Source of the DNA: an uncultured Spirochaetota bacterium
GTDB lineage: Bacteria > Spirochaetota > Spirochaetia > Treponematales > Rectinemataceae
Direction of reading: 5' to 3'
Assembly (NCBI GenBank): GCA_903821875.1
Contig: CAIJMU010000125.1
Coordinates: forward strand, 1 to 36,691
DNA: 36,691 nucleotides
Below the pieces are notes generated by a model. The model searched no databases. It had not been told where the DNA came from and saw only the letters and a list, made by a program, of their open reading frames with translations. The translations under genes and the position numbers were made by a program. Shown here in pieces: positions 17,760-27,067 of the stretch. Every line of letters begins with the position of its first letter. The stretch's first letter is position 1.

Positions 17760-18980
17760 TCATGAGGAGAGAACAGCTTCGTACATCCTGCTCAGCCTGC
17801 TCCAATCATGGTAATTGATAACATATTCCCGGCCACGGGCGCCAAGGGCCTGGAGTTCTTCCCGGGGGAGCGAAGCTAGGCTGACGATAGCCTGCGCGAG
17901 GACTCCGGGGTTCGCGGGCGCAATCGTCAGGCCACAGCCCGATGCAGCGACGGGATCATTGCCAGCCCTGATTCCCATGATCACCGGCTTTGCGGCTAGA
18001 AAATAGTCAAAGAGCTTGGTAGGCGAGACACCAAAGCGAAAGAGGCTCTCAGCTCGAAGCCCGAGATAGCATATATCAAAGGATGCAAGCATGCCCGGGA
18101 TTTCCGCCTTGGATACCGGAGGAATGAAGGCAAGGTTATCGAGCCCCCGTGCTCTGGCTTCAAGCCTGAGCTCCTCGAGTTCGCTCCCTCCACCGACGAT
18201 CGCAAAGCCTAGATCCCGGCGATCGTGGAGCAGGCTCGCTGCCTCGATGAGGGTCTGAATGCCATAGGCAATCCCGACCTTGCCAGCGTAGCCAATTATG
18301 CAGTTGCGTCCAGGAAGCACTGCTCGTATCCGCAGATCCGGGGCTGCGTCTTTCTGCGTGCCTACTTCAACACCATTAGGAATATAGACAAACTTCCCCG
18401 CGTCCAGCCCATGGCTGGCCATATGGCTTTCCGCCGCAGGCAGTACCGAAACGACGCGATCGGCACGCTGATAGGCAAAGTCCTCAACCCACTGGGTCAG
18501 TCGGACAAAGGGATGCCGCACCGAGATTTTCCCGAGTTCGACAAGGGACAGGGGCCAGAGATCCCGGACCTCGAAAATCAATCTCGCCTTGAATCGTTTG
18601 GCAAGCAGGACAGCCACAAGGATCGGATAGGGAGGAGGCGAAGAGACGACGATCGATCCCGGTCGCGGGAGTTCCAGGGTAGACAGCCGAAGCAGGCCGA
18701 AGAGGAACACTGCCCAGGCCAGGACCCTTCCTGAGGAACGCGATTCCCCGTACCCTGGTGTACGCACCCATACATAGCGGATGCCGTCCACATCCTCGAT
18801 AGTCAGAAAACCCCGCGTGAGTGGCGGAGAAAAATACTCGTGCGAGGTCGAGGCAGAGATCACCGTGACATCGCGCCCCAGCTCTACAAGCCCGTGGGCA
18901 AGATTATAGGGCCGATAATTCATGCCGTGCCGGGGAGAGCCAGCATGCTGGCAGATAATCCAGACAGCTGACCCGGACAT
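17760..18980 (-). CDS. GT4 glycosyltransferase, WbuB/WcaI-like
   Basis: This 406-residue GT-B fold enzyme is of the WbuB/WcaI kind, which often adds fucose- or FucNAc-type sugars. The N-terminal part has HAGSPRHGMNYRPYNLA at 12-28, a typical opening, and LIFEVRDLWPLSL at about 136-148. The C-terminal donor domain has IGYAGKVGIAYGIQTLI, a GGGSELEEL motif, and SPTKLFDYFLAAKPVI in place of the classic E-x7-E. The ATG lies one base after the stop of the epimerase gene, so translation is coupled. Acceptor and donor cannot be assigned from sequence. Confidence 0.88.
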   Translation of the reverse strand: MSGSAVWIICQHAGSPRHGMNYRPYNLAHGLVELGRDVTVISASTSHEYFSPPLTRGFLTIEDVDGIRYVWVRTPGYGESRSSGRVLAWAVFLFGLLRLSTLELPRPGSIVVSSPPPYPILVAVLLAKRFKARLIFEVRDLWPLSLVELGKISVRHPFVRLTQWVEDFAYQRADRVVSVLPAAESHMASHGLDAGKFVYIPNGVEVGTQKDAAPDLRIRAVLPGRNCIIGYAGKVGIAYGIQTLIEAASLLHDRRDLGFAIVGGGSELEELRLEARARGLDNLAFIPPVSKAEIPGMLASFDICYLGLRAESLFRFGVSPTKLFDYFLAAKPVIMGIRAGNDPVAASGCGLTIAPANPGVLAQAIVSLASLPREELQALGARGREYVINYHDWSRLSRMYEAVLSS

Positions 18981-18981
18981 C

Positions 18982-20100
18982 TCAGGCCTGACCTAGAATG
19001 GCTTCGAGAATCAGGGCAGCTGCTTCGCCGCTTCCATAGAGGGGGTCCCGTTCGCTTTTTGGCCGGGGGGCAGTCAAGGCCCGCCTGATTTCTTCGCCTT
19101 CAGTACCGACCAATTGGTTCCAGCCTGATTCTACGGTCTCGACCCATTCAGTCGTATCGCGCACTGTGATGCAGGGCTTCCCGAAAAAATATGCTTCCTT
19201 CTGGACCCCACCCGAATCAGTGATCACACAATCACAGGAGGCCTCGAGATCCAGCATATCGAGGTAGCCGATAGGATCAAGTATGATGATGTGCTTTCCG
19301 GTTTCGATGGATGAAGCCTCGAGCATCTTCCTCGTCCGTGGATGGACCGGGAAGACTATCGGGAGATCGGTGGCCTTGTTGAGGGAATCGAATATCGCAG
19401 CCAGGCGCACTGCGTCGTCGGTGTTTTCGGCGCGATGCAGCGTCAGAAGGCGGAATTTCCCCTGTAGTCCAAGCTTTGGAAAGAGCCGTTCTGCAGGAGA
19501 CCGCATGGCTGCGATGCCCCTGTAAAACAGCGAAGCGTCGAGCATCACATCGCCGACCTTAGAAACCCGTGGACGGTCACTTGAAGGCGCGAGGCCCTTG
19601 CAATCCTCGATGCCCTCCCGCTTCAGATTCGCAAGGGCAGCTTCTGTCGGGCAGAGGAGCCAGGTGGACAGATGGTCTGCGACAATGCGGTTCTGTTCCT
19701 CGGGCATGCCCTTGTCACGGCTCCTGAGTCCTGCTTCGACATGAGCCACTGCCATGTGGAGCTTCGAGGCAGCAAGAGCGCCGGCAAGGGTCGAATTGGT
19801 ATCACCATAGATGAGGACGATATCCGGCTTATACGACACCAGCTCAGTTTCCAGGCGGGCCAGCATTTCCCCCGTCATGGCACCATGCCCTCCCCCACCA
19901 ATGCCAAGATTGACATCGGGCTTCGGGATGCGCATTTCAGAAAAAAATACCTCCGACATGTTGGCGTCATAGTGCTGGCCCGTGTGGATCAGTCGCTCTG
20001 TTGCCAAGCCCTTCCAGGTTTCCGATCGGAGCAGTCGCGAAATGACAGCCGCCTTGACAAACTGCGGACGGGCACCGACCACTGTGAGGATCTTCTTCAT
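18982..20100 (-). CDS. wbpI: UDP-N-acetylglucosamine 2-epimerase family, probably UDP-GlcNAc(3NAc)A 2-epimerase (WbpI-like)
   Basis: I place the start at ATG 20100, which begins MKKILTVVGARPQFVKAAVI and has GAGGAG five bases upstream, giving 372 residues. Family motifs are HTGQHYDANMSE at 39-50, YGDTNSTLAGALAASK at 98-113 with Asp100, HVEAGLRS at 120-127 and MPEEQNRIVAD at 132-142, then a UDP-binding DSGGVQKEA segment in the C-terminal half. The close match of GQHYDANMSEVFF and KPDVNLGI to WbpI/WlbD, and the neighbours wbpE and wbpD, favour epimerisation of UDP-GlcNAc(3NAc)A to UDP-ManNAc(3NAc)A. Plain WecB activity is the alternative. Confidence 0.9.
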   Translation of the reverse strand: MKKILTVVGARPQFVKAAVISRLLRSETWKGLATERLIHTGQHYDANMSEVFFSEMRIPKPDVNLGIGGGGHGAMTGEMLARLETELVSYKPDIVLIYGDTNSTLAGALAASKLHMAVAHVEAGLRSRDKGMPEEQNRIVADHLSTWLLCPTEAALANLKREGIEDCKGLAPSSDRPRVSKVGDVMLDASLFYRGIAAMRSPAERLFPKLGLQGKFRLLTLHRAENTDDAVRLAAIFDSLNKATDLPIVFPVHPRTRKMLEASSIETGKHIIILDPIGYLDMLDLEASCDCVITDSGGVQKEAYFFGKPCITVRDTTEWVETVESGWNQLVGTEGEEIRRALTAPRPKSERDPLYGSGEAAALILEAILGQA

Positions 20101-20176
20101 GCAAGCTCCTCGGGCCTGGAAGAACAGCCGAGAGCGCACATCCGTATCCTTAAGTCTGATTCCGTCTGAGAGACCC

Positions 20177-20785
20177 TCATTGATAGTTGGCCTCTGGGGC
20201 GATTCCCTCACCTTCTGGGAGGTAGCTTGCTCCGCATTCCTTGCAATGAAGATCCTCCCCGAGCTTGACCCCACAGCGGCACACCCATCCACGGGTCCTG
20301 GCAGGACTTCCATAGACCATCGAGTAGGCCCGCACATCGCGGGTTACAACCGAACCAGCCCCGATAAAACTGAATTCCCCGAGCGTCACACCACAGACAA
20401 TGGTGGCATTGGCTCCAATGGAAGCGCCTCTTTTTACGAGCGTCCGCCCATACTCATTCTTCCTTTCGATAAATGCCCGTGGATTGATCACGTTGGTGAA
20501 GACACAGGAAGGCCCACAGAAAACCTCGTCCTCGATGATCACATCGTCATAGATGGAGACATTGTTTTGGACCTTGACGCCATCGCCGAGAACAGCCTTG
20601 CTCCCCACATTGACGTTCTGGCCTATCGAGCACGCGCGTCCTATCCGGGCGCCGGACATGATATGGCTGAAATGCCAGATCCGGCTGCCTGCACCGACAA
20701 GGGCTCCCTCATCCACGTAGGCCGACTCGTGTTTTTTGTAGCCTCCGCCCTCACAGGCTACAGTGACGATTTCGCCGTCGCCCAC
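20177..20785 (-). CDS. wbpD: UDP-GlcNAc3NA N-acetyltransferase, left-handed beta-helix (WbpD-like)
   Basis: This hexapeptide-repeat acyltransferase probably acetylates the 3-amino group made by the neighbouring aminotransferase. Repeats such as [20 protein letters not shown] and [19 protein letters not shown] define the beta-helix; [17 protein letters not shown] and [19 protein letters not shown] match WbpD/WlbB closely. The C-terminus has CRC and CKEC pairs separated by nine residues, a small zinc-ribbon-like tail found in part of the family. The start is uncertain: GTG 20785 directly follows the aminotransferase stop (202 residues); ATG 20818 would overlap that gene by 32 bases. Confidence 0.9.
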   Translation of the reverse strand: MGDGEIVTVACEGGGYKKHESAYVDEGALVGAGSRIWHFSHIMSGARIGRACSIGQNVNVGSKAVLGDGVKVQNNVSIYDDVIIEDEVFCGPSCVFTNVINPRAFIERKNEYGRTLVKRGASIGANATIVCGVTLGEFSFIGAGSVVTRDVRAYSMVYGSPARTRGWVCRCGVKLGEDLHCKECGASYLPEGEGIAPEANYQ

Positions 20786-20786
20786 C

Positions 20787-21908
20787 TCAGCCAACCCTGT
20801 AAAAGGCCGCAATTTCATCGCAAATATAGTCAATCTCATCGACCCGCAATTCGGGATACATTGGAAGTGCCAGGATCTTTTTCGCGACCCGCTCTGCTAC
20901 CGGAAAATCACCCTCCCTGTACCCAAGGTAGGCGAAGCACTTCTGGAGGTGGAGGGGAATGGGATAATAGATCGACGAGCCTATGCCCTTTTCTTTCAGA
21001 TGCTGGGCTAATTCGTCGCGACGCGGCGCAAGTATATTATAGACGTAGTAAACTGCTTTGCTTTTTTCGAGAATCTTCGGGAAGGAAAGACCGGGTATAC
21101 GTGCAAGCTTTTCGTCATAATGCTTCGCATGAGCAGACCTTGCAGCGATGGCTTCCTTGATGGTTTTGAGTTTGAGCCGAAGAATCGTAGCCTGAATGGT
21201 ATCGAGCCGCGAATTATAACCGATATAGTCGTGATGGTATTTTATGGAACTTCCGTGAGTGCGGTAGCTTCGGATCTTTTTTGCCATCTCGTCGTCATTG
21301 GTGCTGATGAGTCCAGCGTCACCGTAGGCACCCAGGGTCTTGGTCGGAAAAAAGGAAAATATTCCGATATCTCCGATAGTGCCAGCCTTTTTCCAGACCG
21401 TTCCAATCCTCGATTCCATTCCCCAGGCTTCAGCAGCGTCCTCAAGTACCTTCAGCCCGTATCTTCGGGCCATATTCATAAGCGTTTCCATCGGCGCAGG
21501 CTGAAGGAAGAGATGGACTGGAATGATGCCCTTTGTGGACTTCGTAAGTTTATGCTCCGCGTCTGCAAGATCCATTTCGAGGCTTTCCTCCTCGAGATCG
21601 ACGAAGACGGGCTTGCCGCCTAACCGGACGACACAACTGGTCGATGCAAAAAAGGTAAAAGTCGGAGTCAAGACCTCAGCACCATCCCTGAAACCAAGAA
21701 TATCTGCGGCAAGCACCAGCGCATCGGAGCCCGAGGCAACACCGATGGCATGCTTTACCCCAAGCCAGCCTGCAGCCTCGCTTTCAAACTCGGCAACCTC
21801 GGTTCCAAGAATGAAATCACCGTGCGACATCACATCAAGGACGGCCTTGTCGAACTCACCTTTGCGGAGTCCATATTCGCGGGTTGAGTCATAGAAAGGG
21901 ACTTTCAT
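20787..21908 (-). CDS. wbpE: PLP-dependent sugar aminotransferase (DegT/DnrJ/EryC1/StrS; WbpE-like)
   Basis: I use ATG 21908, starting [12 protein letters not shown]; an adjacent ATG at 21911 is equally possible, with AAGGA just upstream. The 373-residue enzyme transfers an amino group from glutamate to C3 of the 3-keto sugar made by the WbpB-like dehydrogenase. PLP-binding Lys190 lies in [16 protein letters not shown], Asp157 in LEDAAEAWG, and [10 protein letters not shown] binds the phosphate. The C-terminal [12 protein letters not shown] segment is typical of the WbpE/WlbC branch. It lies 49 bases after a GT4 gene and next to wbpD. The class is very secure; the substrate is inferred from neighbours. 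Confidence 0.93.
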   Translation of the reverse strand: MKVPFYDSTREYGLRKGEFDKAVLDVMSHGDFILGTEVAEFESEAAGWLGVKHAIGVASGSDALVLAADILGFRDGAEVLTPTFTFFASTSCVVRLGGKPVFVDLEEESLEMDLADAEHKLTKSTKGIIPVHLFLQPAPMETLMNMARRYGLKVLEDAAEAWGMESRIGTVWKKAGTIGDIGIFSFFPTKTLGAYGDAGLISTNDDEMAKKIRSYRTHGSSIKYHHDYIGYNSRLDTIQATILRLKLKTIKEAIAARSAHAKHYDEKLARIPGLSFPKILEKSKAVYYVYNILAPRRDELAQHLKEKGIGSSIYYPIPLHLQKCFAYLGYREGDFPVAERVAKKILALPMYPELRVDEIDYICDEIAAFYRVG

Positions 21909-21957
21909 CATTCCTTGCCGCTCGCGCCGCCCGGGAGCAGCCTTGATGTGATGCTGA

Positions 21958-23055
21958 TCATATAGTTGAGTATATTTGAAGCAGTTTTTTTTCTTGGGAA
22001 GTCCAGTTGTATATCCCTTCGACAGCCATCCTGCCGTTTTCGCCCATTGCCTTAGCCAGGCCATCATCCGAGAGGATGGTTGTCAAGGCTGTGGCTATCG
22101 CCTTCGGATTTTCTGGATCGACACAGAAGCCGCAATTATTTCCTTCCACAATAGTCTTCCAGAGGGGGAAATCCGAAGCGATCACAGGGACCCCTGCCGC
22201 CATGTACTCAAACAGCTTGTTCGGCTGGGCTGAGATGTGGTTTTCCTCGGGTAGATAAGTGACAAGACCGGCCTTGCAGCTGCGAAGGATCCCCTGGGCT
22301 TCGTTTCGTGGAAGAAATCCATGATCGACTGCAAAAGAGAATCCTGGCATGGCATGGACCAGGTCTTTCATCTCGCTGCTCTCGTATTCGCCACAGAGGT
22401 GGAGGGGAACATTGGCTATTTCCAGGGCCTTGATCATCTCTAGAACGCCGCGAATCTTCGTGATTCCCCCAAGATAGCAGGCCTCGTCCTTTCTGACAGA
22501 CCACTCGCAGGATTGATCGAATTCGCCGGAAAGCGGGTAATTGTTCACGTCAGTAGTATTGGGGTTGATTCGCATGAACCGTTGGGCAATATATGGCGTC
22601 GCGGTGATTACATGATCGAAACGGCCAGCAAAGAAGTTTTCATAGTGTTCGAAAATGAATGACAAGACTGATCGAAAACATGGCGGTACCCAGGGCTTGC
22701 TCTTGAGCTGCCTTGGCACATCCTCGTGGGCATCGTAGATGACCTTCTTCCCTCTTCTCCGCAGCGCGGCGCCGACGGAAAGAAGGTCGGGGTCATGGAA
22801 ATGATAGATATCGCTATCCATGGCCAGCGCCATTTTCAGCAGAACCCGATGGGAATTAAGGAAGCGGTCGATCCTGTTTTTCGGCTTGCATCCTGCCGAC
22901 TTGATCGAGACGCCGTTTTTCCGTTCATCGGATTTTAGGTCTGCACAAAGTAGCGTGACCTCGTATCCAGCGCGCGCGAGACTCGAGCATTCCTTGTGGA
23001 AGATCCGGATATCATGACGCGAATGAGCGCTCGTAATGTGGCAGGCCTTCTTCAC
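21958..23055 (-). CDS. GT4 glycosyltransferase
   Basis: This 365-residue GT-B enzyme opens MKKACHITSAHSRHDIRIFHKEC, a start common in O-antigen and exopolysaccharide GT4 enzymes. IYHFHDPDLLS and VIYDAHEDVPRQ occupy the acceptor domain (about 84-122), YLGGITKIRGVLEMIKAL begins the donor domain, and QPNKLFEYMAAGVPVIASD (about 277-295) holds the donor-binding glutamate. Its ATG overlaps the WbpB-like gene stop (ATGA). Position between wbpB and wbpE recalls the Pseudomonas order, where a GT4 acts on the same diacetamido sugar; that specificity is inference. An A8 run occurs near the C-terminal end (21985-21992). Confidence 0.88.
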   Translation of the reverse strand: MKKACHITSAHSRHDIRIFHKECSSLARAGYEVTLLCADLKSDERKNGVSIKSAGCKPKNRIDRFLNSHRVLLKMALAMDSDIYHFHDPDLLSVGAALRRRGKKVIYDAHEDVPRQLKSKPWVPPCFRSVLSFIFEHYENFFAGRFDHVITATPYIAQRFMRINPNTTDVNNYPLSGEFDQSCEWSVRKDEACYLGGITKIRGVLEMIKALEIANVPLHLCGEYESSEMKDLVHAMPGFSFAVDHGFLPRNEAQGILRSCKAGLVTYLPEENHISAQPNKLFEYMAAGVPVIASDFPLWKTIVEGNNCGFCVDPENPKAIATALTTILSDDGLAKAMGENGRMAVEGIYNWTSQEKKLLQIYSTI

Positions 23056-24158
23056 GGGTGAACCCCGAAATAGCCTTCCATCTCGGAAGTTGAAAAGCGT
23101 GTAGGTAGGTCGACCGGCATACCAGTCTTCTGCGATTGGTAGATTGCCAGGATGATCTCGAGGGCTTTTATTCCGCTCGTCCCGCTCACCAGGGCCTCCC
23201 GGCCCGCTTCGATGGCATCGAGAACCTCGCTGTAGAGCGCAGAATGCCCAAATCCATAGACAGAGGACGGGTCCTTTTCAGAGGGATTGATGACAAGGTC
23301 TTCGGAATCGCCTTTTGCTCTCGCATCGGCAAAGCGCCAGGCTTCGATGCGATTGACTGCGAGTCCACCTATGACCACCGTGCCGGTAGAACCGAATAGC
23401 GAAAGGGTTTCGTTGAGGTTAGTCGGATAGGCATCCGCGGTCCCTTCGATAATTCCTACCGCTCCTGAAGCGAATTCCACTATAGCCGCGCCAAAGTCCT
23501 CAGCCTCGATGGGCCTGAGGTAGCGCCGCGTAACAGCCTGCACCCGAACTGCATCCTCTCCCATCATCCACTGAAGGAGATCGATACCGTGAGTGCACTG
23601 GTTCATCAATGTGCCACCATCGAGAGCCCAGGTTCCACGCCACGGCGCTTCTGAATAGTACGCCTCATCGCGGTTCCAGCGTATCTGCACCGCCCCGTGG
23701 AGCATCCTGCCGAAGCGGCCAGCTTCGAGAGCCTTTCGAGCCCTTTGCACTGGCGCGTTGAAGCGGTTCTGGAAGCAAACGGTCAGCGATCTTCCCGCAG
23801 CATAGGCTGCCCCTATCATGTCGTCCGCATCGCTCGTGGAAAGCGCCATCGGCTTTTCAACCAGGACATGGGAACCGGCTGCCGAGCAGTCAATGGAAAT
23901 CTTCGAATGCAGGCCAGATTCTGTCGTAATTGCACAGATATCCGGTCTCTCAATCTGCAGCATATCCTTGTAGTCGGAATAGACAGCAACACTGCCCTGC
24001 GGCAAGGCCTTTGTATATTCCGCCGCCTTGGCCTCGGCGCGATCGAGACGGGGATCGCAGCAGGCCACGAGCCGGAGTCGTCCAGCATTCGTGACCGCAG
24101 CCTCTATATGTTTGAAACTGATTCGGCCGCAACCGATGAGAGCGAGGGACCTATTCAC
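23052..24158 (-). CDS. wbpB: Gfo/Idh/MocA oxidoreductase, probably UDP-GlcNAcA 3-dehydrogenase (WbpB/WlbA-like)
   Basis: This 368-residue NAD-dependent enzyme has the Rossmann motif GCGRISFKH at 9-17, the family's EKPMALS at 101-107 with catalytic Lys102, and GGTLMNQCTHGIDLLQWMMG at 181-200 with His190, the segment that distinguishes WlbA/WbpB-type enzymes. They oxidise C3 of UDP-GlcNAcA, giving the 3-keto sugar used by the aminotransferase. The gene is coupled by ATGA overlaps to both neighbours, the dehydratase upstream and a GT4 downstream. The window also contains wbpA, wbpE, wbpD and wbpI homologues, which makes this substrate the most likely one. Confidence 0.9.
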   Translation of the reverse strand: MNRSLALIGCGRISFKHIEAAVTNAGRLRLVACCDPRLDRAEAKAAEYTKALPQGSVAVYSDYKDMLQIERPDICAITTESGLHSKISIDCSAAGSHVLVEKPMALSTSDADDMIGAAYAAGRSLTVCFQNRFNAPVQRARKALEAGRFGRMLHGAVQIRWNRDEAYYSEAPWRGTWALDGGTLMNQCTHGIDLLQWMMGEDAVRVQAVTRRYLRPIEAEDFGAAIVEFASGAVGIIEGTADAYPTNLNETLSLFGSTGTVVIGGLAVNRIEAWRFADARAKGDSEDLVINPSEKDPSSVYGFGHSALYSEVLDAIEAGREALVSGTSGIKALEIILAIYQSQKTGMPVDLPTRFSTSEMEGYFGVHP

Positions 24159-25357
24159 ATTTTCCCGTCGAGGAACTTGCCCGTCTCCAAATGCCGGAGT
24201 TCGGGGAGTGTAGTCTTGAACAAATCCACGAGCTCTGCCCTACTCCAGCTCCCTCGGTCGCGCAAGGCCTTGATTCGGGACTCGAAGGTTTCGACTACTG
24301 CCTGCGCCGGTCCATCTTTTAAAGGTGCGTCATTTTGAATTACACCAAGGGAAACAAAGCGATCGAGATCAACCGTCTCTCCTGCGGTGTAGAATTCCTC
24401 GCTGTCCTTTTCGCCCGTAGTGTCGCTCGGAAAGAAGTAAACAGGCCATTTTTTTAAGGGCTTGAGCTCGGCGACCCGGGCGCGCGCCTCATCCTCGCTC
24501 GCACACTCTACTGCCTCATAGCCAAGACGCCTAAGAAAACGAGTTGCTATCTCCGAAAAAGTGATGAGGTCTTTCTCCCCTATGAGCTTGGGAAAGAAGA
24601 GTTCCCGGTTTCCTCCCAGCAGGCAGGACATTAGGCATAACTCCCCTGAATCTCGAGGTGTAACAAAATAGCGCCGCACATCATTCGGGGCCGCCAGAGG
24701 TTGTTCCTTTTCCATCCTGCGGCTAAAGCCATAGGGAAGGCTTCCGTCGGAAAAGGCAACATTGGCGAATCGAGCTGTAGACACGGGCATTTCGAAGCTC
24801 CTTCGCATCAGGAAGAGCTCCATAACGCGCTTGGAAGCGCCCATCATATTTACCGGATTGGCTGCCTTGTCAGTCGATACGCAAAAGTACTTGCGGGCTC
24901 CCCTTGCCTTGGCCTGCAGCATGGTCTTGTCCGTATTGAAAACATTGACGTCGATCATGCGCATAAGGGTCCATGGATCCTTTTCGCTCCTGACATGCTT
25001 TAATGCTGAAAGGTTCAGGACATAATCGTATCCGGGGCCACTTTGCATGAACGCATCAAAGATCGCACTACCTGCGTCGATGGCAAAGGTCGCAAATTCT
25101 CCCTCGATGTAGCCCAGCGATGAACGGATGTCCCGAACCAATTCGACGAGATTGTTTTCAGAGATGTCCACAACATGGAGAAGGCGAGGCTTGCGCCTGA
25201 ATATCTCGCGACTGACCGCCTGTCCGATGGATCCAGCGCCACCAATGACCAGAAAGCGGCTCCCTCGGACTAATTGCCCCAGTTCCTCCTCCCTGGCCTC
25301 TATGTCAGCCTCGAAGAGGGGCCGGTCCCTTCCTATGATTTCGAGAATTGGATCCAT
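24155..25357 (-). CDS. Soluble UDP-HexNAc 4,6-dehydratase/epimerase family (CapD, FlaA1, PglF-like)
   Basis: This 400-residue extended SDR protein (PF02719) has GGAGSIG at 39-45 for NAD(P), NLSALKHVRSEKDP at 115-128 and CVSTDKAANPVNMMGASKR at 159-177. As in PglF-type dehydratases, a methionine (Met172) replaces the tyrosine of the Y-x3-K motif, with Asp163/Lys164 and Lys176 retained. This favours 4,6-dehydration of UDP-GlcNAc over simple 4-epimerisation. It lacks the N-terminal membrane domain of WbpM/PglF. No obvious 4-reductase or 4-aminotransferase for the product lies in the window. AAGGA precedes the ATG by nine bases, 42 bases after the Wzi-like gene. Confidence 0.85.
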   Translation of the reverse strand: MDPILEIIGRDRPLFEADIEAREEELGQLVRGSRFLVIGGAGSIGQAVSREIFRRKPRLLHVVDISENNLVELVRDIRSSLGYIEGEFATFAIDAGSAIFDAFMQSGPGYDYVLNLSALKHVRSEKDPWTLMRMIDVNVFNTDKTMLQAKARGARKYFCVSTDKAANPVNMMGASKRVMELFLMRRSFEMPVSTARFANVAFSDGSLPYGFSRRMEKEQPLAAPNDVRRYFVTPRDSGELCLMSCLLGGNRELFFPKLIGEKDLITFSEIATRFLRRLGYEAVECASEDEARARVAELKPLKKWPVYFFPSDTTGEKDSEEFYTAGETVDLDRFVSLGVIQNDAPLKDGPAQAVVETFESRIKALRDRGSWSRAELVDLFKTTLPELRHLETGKFLDGKM

Positions 25358-25399
25358 TTCAAGTCTTCCTTGCTCGCAGAGTAATTCCCAGGGTATCGA

Positions 25400-27067
25400 T
25401 CAGAAAAAGACAGCAGCACCGTTCCAGCTGAGATACACCCGGGCAGAAGCATCGAAGACTTCGGCGCTCGCGCCGGTGGTCATATCCGGATTGTAAAGCG
25501 GATTGCCCTCACGCGAGCCGCTAGCTTCGAGCGTAAGCAAGAAACCGGGAGACAGGGCAAAGGCAACCGAGGCGCTTGCAATCAAATTTACATTGAAGCG
25601 AAACTCGTCTGTTCTCCGTGCTGCCGTATCGCCGAAATGCAAAAACCAGACATAGTCATTGTCTTTCTGGACCCGTGCCAGCGATAATTTGATGCGTCCG
25701 GGAGCTCCAAAGATCGACCAGCTTAGGGTCTGGGCATTGGAGCCTGTGCCGATTCCTGCACCCAGCCACTGACCTTCCTGGGTATAACCTTGGGTGACAA
25801 TGCCGTGGCCGTAAAATGAATATGTCCATAGCAGCTCATAGTCCCGGGAAGATTCAAGTTCTGTAGCCTCGATTTCAAGGAGGCTCCACCAGGCATCAGA
25901 TGCCTCGCCAAAGACCTTCCTAAGACCCATAGTCCAGCCATAGCTATGGAAGGGATACCTCCAAAGGTAGTCCAGGTTTGGACTGAAATCGTTCCGTGCC
26001 CACTCAAGATAAAGTTCGAAACCTGCGGGCTTTAAAACATAGTCAAAACTGATACTAAAACGCTGGTCACTTTCATCATGTCCAAAGCTCCATCTGATAA
26101 AGGGCCAGGCCACAGTTCTGAAATCATTCCACATTTGCAGGGGAGAATAGAAAGAGAGCATTGTCCTATGCACAGCCACGGTAAGCCCAGGGATAAACAC
26201 CGGATCATATGAAGCTGTTATCCCCGACAGGGATCGGCTATCGTTGCTTGTATTTTGATCAAAGTATGCAGACTCAGTAAGCACACCTGCAAAGACGCGA
26301 CCCTCGATGCTACCTAAGGGAGTCTCCGTCTTTCCTATACCTGCGTCCAGGCGAGGATAGCCTTTGGCATTGTTGGAATGAAGTATGGGATTGAGCCTGG
26401 CAGGCCCAAGCCAGAGGGATTCCGTCCCAAAGCCGATGGTAAAGGGAACATTGATATCTACCCCTGCAAGCGAAAAAGGGGGAAGTGTGACTCTGACTGC
26501 ACTATCTCCCCAGTCCCAGTCAGAATAAGAACTCTCTCCAAAGCGCTGCGGCGCATCGACCGCAGCTCCCCAGAAGTAGGCGAAGGGATTGGTTCCAGGC
26601 ATAGTCTCGAAGGACTTGTTTTCGGAATACGAAATAACTGGATGTAGATCGATAGAGAGGAAGTCTGATCCCAGGGAAAACCCGGCTTCAGCTGTTCCAT
26701 TATAGCCCCGCCCCTGCCACAGAAGCCCGTCGTTGTTTCCCTGTGGCCGATTCAGGTTGTATCCGGAAAAGAGCCGAATTTCTGGCAAGAAAAGGCTGCG
26801 CCCTTCCAGGTCGCCGAGTTCCGTCGGGATAGTCAGATCCTCCGGCCGGGCCTTGATCGAAGCCCAGTCCCAGCGAAGTTCGGACCTTGTCCGATACGAC
26901 AGATAGGGACGATCGACAAGTCCCTTTAGGGACAGAAGGTCAAAGTACTCGTCCGAAAGGCTATTGACGCCAACCTGTGCATTCAGAGGGCAAAAAAACA
27001 AAACCAGAAACGAAAGAGTCGCTAGACGTCGCGATTTCAGCAATGGCCAGCAGAGATCAGTCCTCAC
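25400..27067 (-). CDS. Capsule-assembly Wzi-family outer-membrane protein
   Basis: This 555-residue protein has a hydrophobic signal sequence (to about residue 31, ...FFCPLNAQ), then an N-terminal region (YFDLLSLKGLVDRPYLSYRTRSELRW) typical of bacterial Wzi homologues, and a long barrel ending in FF. The central segment IGFGTESLWLGPARLNPILHSNNAKGYPR (about 212-240) is the hallmark 'W.GP....l..SnNa..~P' of PF14052. E. coli Wzi is a lectin-like barrel that anchors capsule at the cell surface. Here it follows four glycosyltransferases with an ATGA overlap, consistent with a role at the outer-membrane end of the same glycan pathway. Confidence 0.82.
   Translation of the reverse strand: MRTDLCWPLLKSRRLATLSFLVLFFCPLNAQVGVNSLSDEYFDLLSLKGLVDRPYLSYRTRSELRWDWASIKARPEDLTIPTELGDLEGRSLFLPEIRLFSGYNLNRPQGNNDGLLWQGRGYNGTAEAGFSLGSDFLSIDLHPVISYSENKSFETMPGTNPFAYFWGAAVDAPQRFGESSYSDWDWGDSAVRVTLPPFSLAGVDINVPFTIGFGTESLWLGPARLNPILHSNNAKGYPRLDAGIGKTETPLGSIEGRVFAGVLTESAYFDQNTSNDSRSLSGITASYDPVFIPGLTVAVHRTMLSFYSPLQMWNDFRTVAWPFIRWSFGHDESDQRFSISFDYVLKPAGFELYLEWARNDFSPNLDYLWRYPFHSYGWTMGLRKVFGEASDAWWSLLEIEATELESSRDYELLWTYSFYGHGIVTQGYTQEGQWLGAGIGTGSNAQTLSWSIFGAPGRIKLSLARVQKDNDYVWFLHFGDTAARRTDEFRFNVNLIASASVAFALSPGFLLTLEASGSREGNPLYNPDMTTGASAEVFDASARVYLSWNGAAVFF

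Noticed and set aside
20101-20337. 79-codon N-terminal extension of the WbpI-like epimerase
   Set aside because: The family starts at the MKKILTVVGARPQF segment, which has its own GAGGAG site; the upstream codons show no conserved sequence and run back into the acetyltransferase gene.
21909-22067. 53-codon N-terminal extension of the WbpE-like aminotransferase
   Set aside because: It would overlap the upstream transferase by 110 bases, and the extra residues do not match the family.
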